Shown here piece after piece: positions 56,047 to 63,720 of a DNA stretch of 64,000 nucleotides. This DNA is from Burkholderiales bacterium (GTDB lineage: Bacteria > Pseudomonadota > Gammaproteobacteria > Burkholderiales > Methylophilaceae), in the NCBI GenBank assembly GCA_030831475.1, contig JAURKY010000008.1, positions 174,829-238,828 of the forward strand, given 5' to 3'. The translations under genes and the position numbers were made by a program. The notes under the pieces are model-generated. The model made no database searches. It saw nothing but the letters and a program-made list of their open reading frames with translations, and was not told the DNA's origin. Within the stretch, counting starts at the first letter, position 1. Each line of letters starts with the position of its first letter.

Positions 56047-56087
56047 TTGACCAAAAGTCTTCTTAAAAATCACGACCACAAGTCTTA
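56047..56087 (+). repeat. direct repeats upstream of the PanB-like gene
   Basis: GACCAAAAGTCTT (56049-56061) and GACCACAAGTCTT (56074-56086) match at 12 of 13 positions, 25 bp apart, with a poorer relative TTGACCAAATCTTG at 55941-55954. They lie in a 211-bp intergenic gap that otherwise shows no gene. Placement suggests regulator-binding sites; no good -35/-10 pair was found. Confidence 0.45.
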
Positions 56088-56123
56088 CTTTTTTAAAAAT
56101 TAGTATTTAATCATCGCTTAAAA

Positions 56124-56129
56124 AGGAGG
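56124..56129 (+). promoter_or_regulatory. perfect Shine-Dalgarno of the PanB-like gene
   Basis: AGGAGG, within AAAAAGGAGGAGATT, 5 bases before the ATG. It is the only six-base perfect anti-16S match I noticed among gene starts in this window, where most leaders have GGAG, AGGA or nothing. Confidence 0.8.
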
Positions 56130-56134
56130 AGATT

Positions 56135-56950
56135 ATGAGCGTATTAGAAAATTTTAAAAAGTTAAAAGCTGATGGAACGAAAATTGTCGTCGTTACTTCC
56201 TATGATTATTGGAGCGCAAAGATTCTTAATGAAACCGATGTTAGTGGTATTTTAATTGGTGATTGTTCATCGATGGTAATGCATGGTCATGAGAATACCC
56301 TAAGCTCTGATGTAGAAACTATTGCAATGCACATTAGAGCGGTTAAAAAAGGAGCAAAAGATAAGTTCCTCATCGCTGCCATGCCTTTTATGAGCAATCG
56401 AAAGAATATGATTGATACCATGGATAATGTCGAAACTTTAATGAAGGCTGGAGCCAATGCACTTAAAATTGAAGGTGTCGATGGAAACGAAGAGCTCTAT
56501 GCGCATCTAACAGAATCTGGTATCCCAACCATAGGCCATATTGGCTTGACACCATCGCACCATAATGCAATTGGTGGATTTAAAGCTCAAGGCAAAACGA
56601 AAGAAAGTGAATTAAAACTTATTTCAGAAGCTAAAAAATTAGAAGAACTTGGATGCATTGCGGTGGTATTAGAGGCGGTTCCACAGCATGTCGGTGCAGC
56701 AGTAAGGGAGGCTGTTTCAATTCCAGTGGTAGGTGTTGGGGCTGGTTTGGATGTGGATGGACAAGCATTAGTTCTTCAGGACATGTTAGGCTTTTCAACT
56801 GACTTTAAACCAAAGTTTGTAAGAACATATTTAAATGGGGCGGATCTAATTAAAGATGCGGTCAATCAATTTGCAAAAGATGTTCATTCAGGAGCGTTCC
56901 CTGGAGAAGCAGAAACTTATGCAGCATCGAAGGAACAATTGCAGAAATAA
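56135..56950 (+). CDS. PanB-family (ketopantoate hydroxymethyltransferase-like) enzyme, divergent
   Basis: 271 aa TIM barrel clearly of the PanB / isocitrate lyase-PEP mutase superfamily: VVVTSYDYWSAK (18-29), IGDCSSMVMHGH (41-52), KIEG (111-114), GHIGLTP (134-140), VVLEAVP (177-183), GVGAG (200-204). PanB makes ketopantoate from ketoisovalerate and methylene-THF. Metal ligands Asp43 and Glu113 and catalytic Glu180 are kept, but the position of E. coli Asp84 (ADLPF) is Ala82 (AAMPF) and the GDSLG loop reads GDCSS. It may still be PanB, or a relative with a new substrate. No panC or panD adjacent; the next gene, convergent, is folate-related. Confidence 0.75.
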   Translation: MSVLENFKKLKADGTKIVVVTSYDYWSAKILNETDVSGILIGDCSSMVMHGHENTLSSDVETIAMHIRAVKKGAKDKFLIAAMPFMSNRKNMIDTMDNVETLMKAGANALKIEGVDGNEELYAHLTESGIPTIGHIGLTPSHHNAIGGFKAQGKTKESELKLISEAKKLEELGCIAVVLEAVPQHVGAAVREAVSIPVVGVGAGLDVDGQALVLQDMLGFSTDFKPKFVRTYLNGADLIKDAVNQFAKDVHSGAFPGEAETYAASKEQLQK

Positions 56951-56981
56951 ATTGTTAGCTTAGTTTCCTCCAATAAAATGT

Positions 56982-57554
56982 TTATTTTTGAAAAGTATAG
57001 GTTTTGTTGGGGGTAACACAGTGCATTAAAGGTATATCGTGCTCATTGATATCCTCTATATTTTCACAAGACTCGAATAGGCTAATTCCAATTCTTTTGA
57101 CTTTTTTGTTTAAAGAAGCGAAAAAACGATCGTAAAATCCTTTACCAAAACCTACTCGATATCCTTGACCATCGAATGCTAAAAGAGGGGTAATTACCAT
57201 ATCAATCGTCTCGCTATTAATCCAAACCGGATTCATAGGTTCAGTTATGTTGTATTTTGCTTGCTTTGTTTTAGTATCAGTTTTGAATTCAGCATTTTTC
57301 AGTGTGCCATCCTCAAAGTTGCTGACTGGCACAACCACAACAATATTGTTTTCCCAGCAATGCTGAATGATTGGCATTGTGTCAATTTCATTTTTTGAGT
57401 GAATGGGTAAAAAGCAATGAATACAACTTGGTTGATATTTATTTATAAACCTAATCGAATTTTTAATAAGCAGGGATGATTCCTCTTCAAAAATAGATAA
57501 AGGTAACTCTTCACGCTTTTTTAAATAGATTTTTCTAATCTGATCTTTTTTCAT
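56982..57554 (-). CDS. 5-formyltetrahydrofolate cyclo-ligase
   Basis: Returns 5-formyl-THF to methenyl-THF, recovering a dead-end folate. 190 aa; the signature GYRVGFGKGFYDRF (131-144) and the C-terminal ...EHDIPLMHCVTPNK are intact. Convergent with the PanB-like gene. Upstream, TTTCAA/GATATA on the plus strand (minus-strand TTGAAA and TATATC, about 19 bp apart) is a weak promoter candidate, just inside the tRNA-Glu 3' repeat. Confidence 0.94.
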   Translation of the reverse strand: MKKDQIRKIYLKKREELPLSIFEEESSLLIKNSIRFINKYQPSCIHCFLPIHSKNEIDTMPIIQHCWENNIVVVVPVSNFEDGTLKNAEFKTDTKTKQAKYNITEPMNPVWINSETIDMVITPLLAFDGQGYRVGFGKGFYDRFFASLNKKVKRIGISLFESCENIEDINEHDIPLMHCVTPNKTYTFQK

Positions 57555-57617
57555 ATCAACCTAAAACAAAATAATCGAACGATATAATGCTTTTATTCTA
57601 AGCGATTTCAAATGAGA

Positions 57618-57633
57618 TGGCGTCCCCAAGGGG
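57618..57633 (-). repeat. 16-bp copy of the tRNA-Glu 3' end (att-like or tRNA remnant)
   Basis: TGGCGTCCCCAAGGGG is identical to the plus-strand sequence at 58214-58229, which is the last 16 bases of tRNA-Glu including CCA. Same orientation, 596 bp apart, and nothing more of the tRNA follows. The two copies bound an islet with one gene. Confidence 0.8.
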
Positions 57634-57646
57634 CTAGTAAAAAAAA

Positions 57647-58036
57647 CTAGGATTTTGATTTTTTGATTAGATAAATACTTAAAACTAAAAGTATAGAAAT
57701 AATGATCTCAATGATTATTCCTCTTACAAAATAATCTGCTCCATGAACCAAGCCGGCATAAATTCTGAAAACTGCAGCAGATCCCAACAAGCTCAATGTT
57801 GAATAAAGCCAAACATACTCGTTTCTATATGACCCAATACAAGCCATTAATCCTGCGGTAAAAAAGAAAGCTGTAAAATCACCGATTTGCGTATTCATAC
57901 CCATTGTAGAGTCTCCGGGCCCATCAACCAATACCATACCCAACCCAGCAGCAGCAGTTGAAGGGTCTAAAATCCATCTAAAGGCTGAGCTAAGCATAAA
58001 CAAGCCAATTAATCCAGATATCACTCTTGCAATCAT
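57647..58036 (-). CDS. small four-helix membrane protein (DUF4345-like)
   Basis: 129 aa from the ATG at 58036, which has a TTAGGA Shine-Dalgarno 6 bases upstream; the in-frame TTG at 58051 is rejected. Four predicted TM helices (about 5-22, 48-66, 73-92, 100-122) and the pattern GDSTMGMNTQIGDFTAFF resemble DUF4345 proteins. Function unknown. The stop overlaps an inverted repeat CTAGT-A6-ACTAG (57634-57650) next to the tRNA-derived repeat, so the gene fills the islet between the two repeat copies. Confidence 0.65.
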   Translation of the reverse strand: MIARVISGLIGLFMLSSAFRWILDPSTAAAGLGMVLVDGPGDSTMGMNTQIGDFTAFFFTAGLMACIGSYRNEYVWLYSTLSLLGSAAVFRIYAGLVHGADYFVRGIIIEIIISILLVLSIYLIKKSKS

Positions 58037-58213
58037 AAATTTTCCTAACAAAATTTATTTTCTTCTTGTGAGATTAACATTAATAAAATAGAAATCAATA
58101 TGAAACAAAAAAATCATAAATTATTTAATTAATTTATTTTTTTTTCTGTTCCAATTTCATACATTTCTCTTGTGGTGCCAGAGAATCCAACAGTGGGATT
58201 GGAAAGATTTAGT

Positions 58214-58289
58214 TGGCGTCCCCAAGGGGATTCGAACCCCTGTTGCCGCCGTGAAAGGGCAGTGTCCTAGGCCTCTAGACGATGGGGAC
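58214..58289 (-). tRNA. tRNA-Glu (anticodon TTC)
   Basis: 76-nt tRNA on the minus strand, nearly identical to E. coli tRNA-Glu: acceptor GTCCCCA with TGGGGAC, anticodon stem-loop CTGCCCTTTCACGGCGG with TTC, T loop GTTCGAATC, encoded GCCA. Divergent from glnE. Its 3' end is repeated 596 bp downstream. Confidence 0.98.
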
Positions 58290-58418
58290 AATCTAGAAGG
58301 CGTAATTCTACTATAAATAGCTTTAGATTTAAAAAAATTTTTATCAAATTCAGAATTTTTTAAGCTATTAATATTTACACTAAAAGCATTATTTTAAAAT
58401 TAGCTTTAGAATAAGCCC

Positions 58419-61103
58419 ATGGTAATTTCAAAAGATCAAAAAACAAAGCTCATAGATAATGCGGCAAATTATTCAGATTTTCTAAGGAACCTACTGATCT
58501 CTAATAATGAGCTAAAAAAGATTCTAGAAAGCTACATCGACAAACCTTTTAATAGCTCAGAGTTACAAAAGAATCTAACAAGCAAAAAAATTAACTCTGA
58601 ACAAACTTTAAATTTGACATTAAGACAAGCAAGACAGCTCTTTTATTCTTTAGGTATTGTTAGGGATTTAAATGGAATGGCATCTTTGGAGGAAATCTTC
58701 GATCTTAATTGTTCTCTAGCAGAAACTTTTCTTCGTTATACACATGATTTTTACCTAAAAGAACTCACCAAAGTATATGGTTCACCACAGGATGAGAAAG
58801 GAAAAAAATCTAATCTTATTATAGTTGGCATGGGTAAATTGGGCGGTTATGAACTTAATTCATCCTCAGATATTGATATTATTTTTTTGTATGACAGTGA
58901 GGGTCAAACCTCAGGTAAAAAAAGAATATCCAATGAGCAGTTTTTTACTCTTTTATCCAAAAAAATAATTAATACCTTCACTGACTATTCTGAGGAGGGC
59001 ATACTCTTTAGGGTTGATACTAGGCTCAGACCTTTTGGTTCCGAAGGCTTATTAACGTTATCCATAAATGCATTAGAAAGTTATTTAGAGTCACATGGAT
59101 TAGATTGGGAGAGATATGCTTGGCTTAAATCAAGGGTATTAATTGGACCTAGCGAGCAACTTAATAAAATCGTTAAACCCTTCGTGTACAGGCAATACCT
59201 TGATTTTAATGTTTTTGAATCCCTACGAAAGGTTAAAAATAAAATAAATACCGATATGGTTAAAAGAATTAATGATGGTGATATCAAGGTTGGGCACGGA
59301 GGAATACGTACTTGTGAATTTATTGTTCAAGCCTATCAAATTGTCTATGGAGGAAAAGTTAAAGAACTTCAATGCACAAAATTTCATGAGGCATTATCAA
59401 AGATTCAAGAAAAAAATTTAATTAATACAAAAGAAGGTAAGAGCATTCATGAAGCATATGATTTTTTGAGAAAGCTTGAACATCGACTTCAATACAAAGA
59501 TGATCAGCAAACACACAAATTACCTGATCATGATGAGGATAAGTTACTTTTAGCTTTGTCTATGGGTTTTAAGAATTGGCAAGACCTTTACTCATCTCTG
59601 GTTAGGCACCAAACAAAAGTTGGCAAGATATTCGATGATTTGTTATTGATAACAAGCAACGATGAGCAAGATACGTCCACCAATAAATTATGGTTATTTG
59701 ATAGTGTTGACGAATCATTGATCCAACAACTGCAAGAGTTAGGTTTTAATGAAAGCGAAGATATCGCAAAATTTATTGTTAATTTTAAGAAAAGTAGTAG
59801 CTACCTCGCTCTTGCTGCAATAGCCAAAGATCGGTTAGATAAGCTTGCGCCAATAATCATTGAAAAGTGCGCCCATATTCCAGAGCAAACTCGAACACTA
59901 GTTAGTTTTTTTAATTTCATTGATAAGCTTTCAAAACGCTCAAGCTACCTTTCTCTGCTAAGAGAAAATCCGGATGTTTTAGATTTATTGCTTAAGATCA
60001 CTAGCTTTGATCCAGAAATGATTGAAAGCATCATCCAATCACCAACGATGATAGATGATCTGATGAGCCCTAGTTCTTTTTTAAATAAATTTGATTTAAA
60101 GCAAGCTCAAAAGCTATGCATGATCAAGCTTAACAACAAAGAGGGTGATGTTGAGGCAATTATTAATGAATTGAGGAACTTTAAAAATTCAACCATCTTT
60201 AAAATTGCTGTTCAGGAGATGATGGGTATTTATCCTGTTGAGGATGTTGCAGACACGCTATCTGATGTTGCAGATTTTATTATTGACCAATTATTAAAGT
60301 CTGCATGGAGAAATATTTATCCTAAGAAAAAATATCCCCCTTTAGCTGTAATTTCCTATGGAAAACTAGGTGGTAAAGAGATGAGTTATTTGTCTGATCT
60401 AGATTTGGTTTTTATCTATGAAGAAAGTAATAATTATACTAATGATGAATACATTCGGCTCATACAGAGAGTGAATAGCTGGGCAACTACTTACACAGGG
60501 TCAGGTATTTTATATGAAATTGACCTGAGATTAAGGCCTGACGGTGGTTCTGGGCTCATGGTGTCATCATGGTCAGCCTTTGAAGAATATCAATTAAAAA
60601 GATCTCTAAGTTGGGAACATCAGGCGCTTTGTAAAGCCCGTTTTTCATCAGGATATGAAAAAATTAAGCCTAAATTTGATCGCTTAAGAAAAAAAATCTT
60701 GTCAGCCAAGCGTGATATTAAAGCAATCAAGTCCGACATATTAATGATGCGAGAGAGGATTTATGAGAACAAAAAGCCTGGTTCAGAATTGTTTGATTTA
60801 AAACATAGTTATGGCGGCATGGTTGAAATTGAATTCATGACGCAATTTTATGTTCTTGCATATAGCCATCTACATAAAGGGCTTCTTGAAAATAGCGGAA
60901 ATATTGCGCTATTAGAGACTTGTAGTCAACTTGGATTAATTGTTAAAAAAGATAGTGAAATCTTAATTAATGCTTATCGCCAATTTCGTTCTTTACAGCA
61001 TAGGCAGGGCTTAACCCCTGAAAATCCAAGGCGAGTATCTTATGAGCAAGTCAAAGTGATTGCTCTGGCTGTTCACAAAATTTGGGATAAATTTAAAAAT
61101 TAA
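58419..61103 (+). CDS. glnE: bifunctional glutamine synthetase adenylyltransferase/deadenylylase
   Basis: Switches glutamine synthetase activity off and on by AMP transfer under control of PII. 894 aa against about 946 in E. coli. Both nucleotidyltransferase domains are intact: GMGKLGGYELNSSSDIDIIFLY (about 140-161, deadenylylase) and SYGKLGGKEMSYLSDLDLVFIYE (about 646-668, adenylylase), with the PII-UTase linker regions between. No Shine-Dalgarno stands out. No PII or glnA gene is in the window. Confidence 0.95.
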   Translation: MVISKDQKTKLIDNAANYSDFLRNLLISNNELKKILESYIDKPFNSSELQKNLTSKKINSEQTLNLTLRQARQLFYSLGIVRDLNGMASLEEIFDLNCSLAETFLRYTHDFYLKELTKVYGSPQDEKGKKSNLIIVGMGKLGGYELNSSSDIDIIFLYDSEGQTSGKKRISNEQFFTLLSKKIINTFTDYSEEGILFRVDTRLRPFGSEGLLTLSINALESYLESHGLDWERYAWLKSRVLIGPSEQLNKIVKPFVYRQYLDFNVFESLRKVKNKINTDMVKRINDGDIKVGHGGIRTCEFIVQAYQIVYGGKVKELQCTKFHEALSKIQEKNLINTKEGKSIHEAYDFLRKLEHRLQYKDDQQTHKLPDHDEDKLLLALSMGFKNWQDLYSSLVRHQTKVGKIFDDLLLITSNDEQDTSTNKLWLFDSVDESLIQQLQELGFNESEDIAKFIVNFKKSSSYLALAAIAKDRLDKLAPIIIEKCAHIPEQTRTLVSFFNFIDKLSKRSSYLSLLRENPDVLDLLLKITSFDPEMIESIIQSPTMIDDLMSPSSFLNKFDLKQAQKLCMIKLNNKEGDVEAIINELRNFKNSTIFKIAVQEMMGIYPVEDVADTLSDVADFIIDQLLKSAWRNIYPKKKYPPLAVISYGKLGGKEMSYLSDLDLVFIYEESNNYTNDEYIRLIQRVNSWATTYTGSGILYEIDLRLRPDGGSGLMVSSWSAFEEYQLKRSLSWEHQALCKARFSSGYEKIKPKFDRLRKKILSAKRDIKAIKSDILMMRERIYENKKPGSELFDLKHSYGGMVEIEFMTQFYVLAYSHLHKGLLENSGNIALLETCSQLGLIVKKDSEILINAYRQFRSLQHRQGLTPENPRRVSYEQVKVIALAVHKIWDKFKN

Positions 61104-61155
61104 ATTACAAAGGTATAGTTGATAACTTAGTATCAGAAAAGATTTTCAAATTAGC

Positions 61156-61300
61156 TTAAGGTTGCTTAAAAGCACATTCCTTTTTAACTATTCGACATAT
61201 TGGGCACTTTAGGTTCATTCCATTTGGACTTTGGATGATCTCACAGCGTCCGGAATACATCTAACTATGCTTCAATTTTAAGTGTTTTAAGCAACCTTAA
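61156..61300. repeat. 145-nt long inverted repeat with nested pairing
   Basis: The arms TTAAGGTTGCTTAAAAGCAC (61156-61175) and GTGTTTTAAGCAACCTTAA (61282-61300) are inverted copies with a single missing base. Inside, ATTCC (61217-61221) and GGAC (61226-61229) can pair with GTCC (61248-61251) and GGAAT (61252-61256), a bulged hairpin with an 18-nt loop. No ORF spans it. It fills the gap between glnE and the convergent gene at 61350. Either a structured RNA or a MITE-like element. Confidence 0.7.
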
Positions 61301-61349
61301 AACAACTTAACTTTTAATCTACTCCTTAATATTATAAAAATCAAATGTG

Positions 61350-61727
61350 TTAATTGATTCGACAGAAACCCTCTGTTTTTATTTCATGATGCTTATCTGC
61401 ATAAAAACCAACTTTATGGAAATTGCTTATAAGTTTTTTTTGATCAATTACAAGATTCCATGAGTATTCAAAATGATCATCACTTTCAAGACGTTTGCAA
61501 TGAATGATTTCATTTTGTTTTTGACAATCAAGTAAGGTGCCTGCGATATCAATTGTTTGAGAATTTGTATTGTAATGATAAGTCTCTGTTACTTTGGATT
61601 GCTGATTTTCAGCGAAAGCTAAATAGATACCCTCTGCATGAACAATAAATTCCATACAGGTAAACGATAGGGTGTTAGCAAATAAAGGGGGTGCAAAAAA
61701 TAGAATTATAAATATAGGGCGCCACAT
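61350..61727 (-). CDS. small secreted protein of unknown function
   Basis: 125 aa with signal peptide (MWRPIFIILFFAPPLFA) and a short polar body holding four Cys: one early (FTCME), two close together (LLDCQKQNEIIHC) and one at the end (EGFCRIN). Two disulfides in the periplasm are plausible. Starts on the stop of the upstream gene (TAATG), so the pair forms a unit. The layout resembles the 113-aa protein at 55582. Family not recognised. Confidence 0.6.
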   Translation of the reverse strand: MWRPIFIILFFAPPLFANTLSFTCMEFIVHAEGIYLAFAENQQSKVTETYHYNTNSQTIDIAGTLLDCQKQNEIIHCKRLESDDHFEYSWNLVIDQKKLISNFHKVGFYADKHHEIKTEGFCRIN

Positions 61728-62245
61728 TAATGTTTTAGAGGGACAACATGAAAGCTTGATTTCACTTGTTCATGAAGATTTTTTAAAAACTCTAAAGTAT
61801 CAGCAGGGAAGTCTATTGACTCATAATAAGTCGTTGCAATGGTATTAATTGGATTATTTTCACTGCAATTTGAGTGATTTTCATCGACGTTAGTCACCTG
61901 GTTGTCATCATTAACCTCAAAGTTATTTTGCTGTGACCATAACTGGTTGTCCTTGCTCTTAACATCGAAGCCAATAAATGTGGTTTGATCTTCAAGCGCA
62001 TAAGCTGTAGCGCGACCTACCGCATCAGAACCATATTGATCAGCCAAATAATTAATGAAGTAGGTTTCAAGCTCGCCACTAATACCCTGACCACCATTCA
62101 CATCAGGGAACATCCCTGTAAAGAGGAGATACATATTATCCTTATCGCAAAAAGATAAGACCTTATTCACAGCTTTATGCTGCAAAACAATATCTCGATA
62201 GATTTTGGGGAAGTCTTGTTTTAAAAATTTAAAGTGATCAGCCAT
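61727..62245 (-). CDS. uncharacterised cytosolic protein, 172 aa
   Basis: I do not recognise it. No signal peptide or TM helix; acidic, Asn/Asp-rich (NNFEVNDDNQVTNVDENHSN, about 106-125). The N-terminal half contains LFTGMFPDVNGGQGISGELETYFINYLADQYG, the most structured-looking part. First gene of a two-gene unit with the secreted protein at 61350. Confidence 0.6.
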   Translation of the reverse strand: MADHFKFLKQDFPKIYRDIVLQHKAVNKVLSFCDKDNMYLLFTGMFPDVNGGQGISGELETYFINYLADQYGSDAVGRATAYALEDQTTFIGFDVKSKDNQLWSQQNNFEVNDDNQVTNVDENHSNCSENNPINTIATTYYESIDFPADTLEFLKNLHEQVKSSFHVVPLKH

Positions 62246-62389
62246 GATTAAAATTTCGTAAAAGATCTATTCTACAAAATAAACCATAATTTCAATCAAA
62301 AAAATTAAAAAAATCTTAAATTTTTTGAATTTTTGGTATATATTTTGCTTCTAAAGTATTGTTACTTAACATTTTTTACGGAGTATATT

Positions 62390-62524
62390 TTGGAACTTAA
62401 TAACGATACGTTTACATGGCTACTTTTTGTCATTCTTGTTTTATTGATTCGATGGGAGCTCATGAGGCTCGATAGACGTCTTGAAGCTAGAATTGAACGA
62501 TTAGAGCGATTGAAACGCGATTAA
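62390..62524 (+). CDS. 44-aa single-pass membrane miniprotein, TTG start
   Basis: Read from TTG at 62390, with an ACGGAG Shine-Dalgarno (62378-62383) six bases before. The product has a TM helix (WLLFVILVLLI, about 9-19) followed by an amphipathic, Arg/Glu-rich tail (RLDRRLEARIERLERLKRD). A frame open further upstream has no ribosome site. The downstream codon use and clean stop support a real gene; function unknown. Confidence 0.65.
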   Translation: MELNNDTFTWLLFVILVLLIRWELMRLDRRLEARIERLERLKRD

Positions 62525-62580
62525 TATTGATTTTAATTAATCATTGCTTACAGATTAAAATTTGAATAATCTGGCATAGG

Positions 62581-63720
62581 ATGAGTAATTATAATTTTGA
62601 TGAATTATTTGATAGAAAGAACACAGATTCTATTCGATGGAACAAATATGAGCAGTCAGTGATCCCTCTATGGGTCGCTGACATGGACTTTAAGAGTCCA
62701 CCATGCGTTGTTGACGCATTAAAAAAGAGAATTGACCATGGAATATTTGGTTACTCTAAAGAGCCTGACAATTTCACTTCAAAAATATCACAATATCTAA
62801 AACAACAATATGATTGGGATGTTGATCCATCATGGATAGTCATCATTCCAAGCGTTGTGTCTGCGCTTTATGCTACTGCCAATAATTGTATAAAAGCTAA
62901 TGAGCATATTCTTGTACCAAGACCGGTATACCATCATCTTCGCGTGGCTGCAGAAAAGTCCAATAGGCTTTTTACTGAGGTTGGTTTAGAAATTCTTCAT
63001 GACCGCCTTACGTTAACGCAAAATTCACTCATTAACGGCCTTAAAAACAATTCAAGGCTGCTTTTCTTCTGCAATCCACATAATCCTGGCGGCACAGTCT
63101 ATACGAGAGATGAATTAGAAGAAATTGTAAATATTGCCCATAAAAACGATTTTATTATTTGCTCGGATGAAATACATGCAGGTATGGTGTTTAAAGGAAA
63201 AAAACATATACCCATTGCCAGCATCTCAAATGAGGCTGCAGATAGAACCATCACCTTAATGTCCCTTAATAAAACCTTCAATTTTCCTGGTGCAGGTCTC
63301 GCATGGATGATTTGCAAGGATAATAAATTAAGACATCAAGTCACAAAAGATATAGGAACACTGATTCCTGAAACTCAAATTTTTGGGTACATAAGCACAC
63401 TTAAAGCCATAGAGGAGGGCGACGACTGGAGGAGGGCATTGATAAACTACCTTGAGTCAAACAAAGCCCTTTTGCAAGAAGAAATTGATCAGATGAGTGG
63501 GCTTAAACTTTATGATATCGAGGCCAGCTATTTAGGGTGGATTAATTGTGAAAGCTTACCTACCAAAGATCCACATAAGCTTTTTTTAGAGCATGGCGTA
63601 GCTTTGCAGCCAGGCTATATGTTTAATCAGGATAAACACCTTCGTATCAATTTTGGCGTACCTAAAAAATTACTTATGGAGGCCTTAAATAGGATGAGAG
63701 AGGCTGTAAATGATGTTTAA
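62581..63720 (+). CDS. PatB/MalY-type PLP C-S lyase (cystathionine beta-lyase)
   Basis: Fold type I PLP enzyme of the MalY/PatB group, cleaving cystathionine or related C-S bonds to pyruvate, ammonia and a thiol. 379 aa: IPLWVADMDFKSP (28-40), NPHNPGG (165-171), SDEIHA (195-200, PLP Asp) and Lys231 in SLNKTFN as the Schiff-base lysine. Last bases overlap the next gene by 8 bp. Confidence 0.93.
   Translation: MSNYNFDELFDRKNTDSIRWNKYEQSVIPLWVADMDFKSPPCVVDALKKRIDHGIFGYSKEPDNFTSKISQYLKQQYDWDVDPSWIVIIPSVVSALYATANNCIKANEHILVPRPVYHHLRVAAEKSNRLFTEVGLEILHDRLTLTQNSLINGLKNNSRLLFFCNPHNPGGTVYTRDELEEIVNIAHKNDFIICSDEIHAGMVFKGKKHIPIASISNEAADRTITLMSLNKTFNFPGAGLAWMICKDNKLRHQVTKDIGTLIPETQIFGYISTLKAIEEGDDWRRALINYLESNKALLQEEIDQMSGLKLYDIEASYLGWINCESLPTKDPHKLFLEHGVALQPGYMFNQDKHLRINFGVPKKLLMEALNRMREAVNDV

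Noticed and set aside
57555-57646. 6S RNA gene, which often lies beside the 5-formyl-THF cyclo-ligase gene
   Set aside because: Only 63 bases separate the gene from the tRNA-Glu-derived repeat and nothing there can form the long 6S hairpin.
57634-57650. CTAGT-A6-ACTAG as a terminator of the islet gene
   Set aside because: The short 5-bp AT-rich stem has no T tract after it in either direction; it does not look like an intrinsic terminator.
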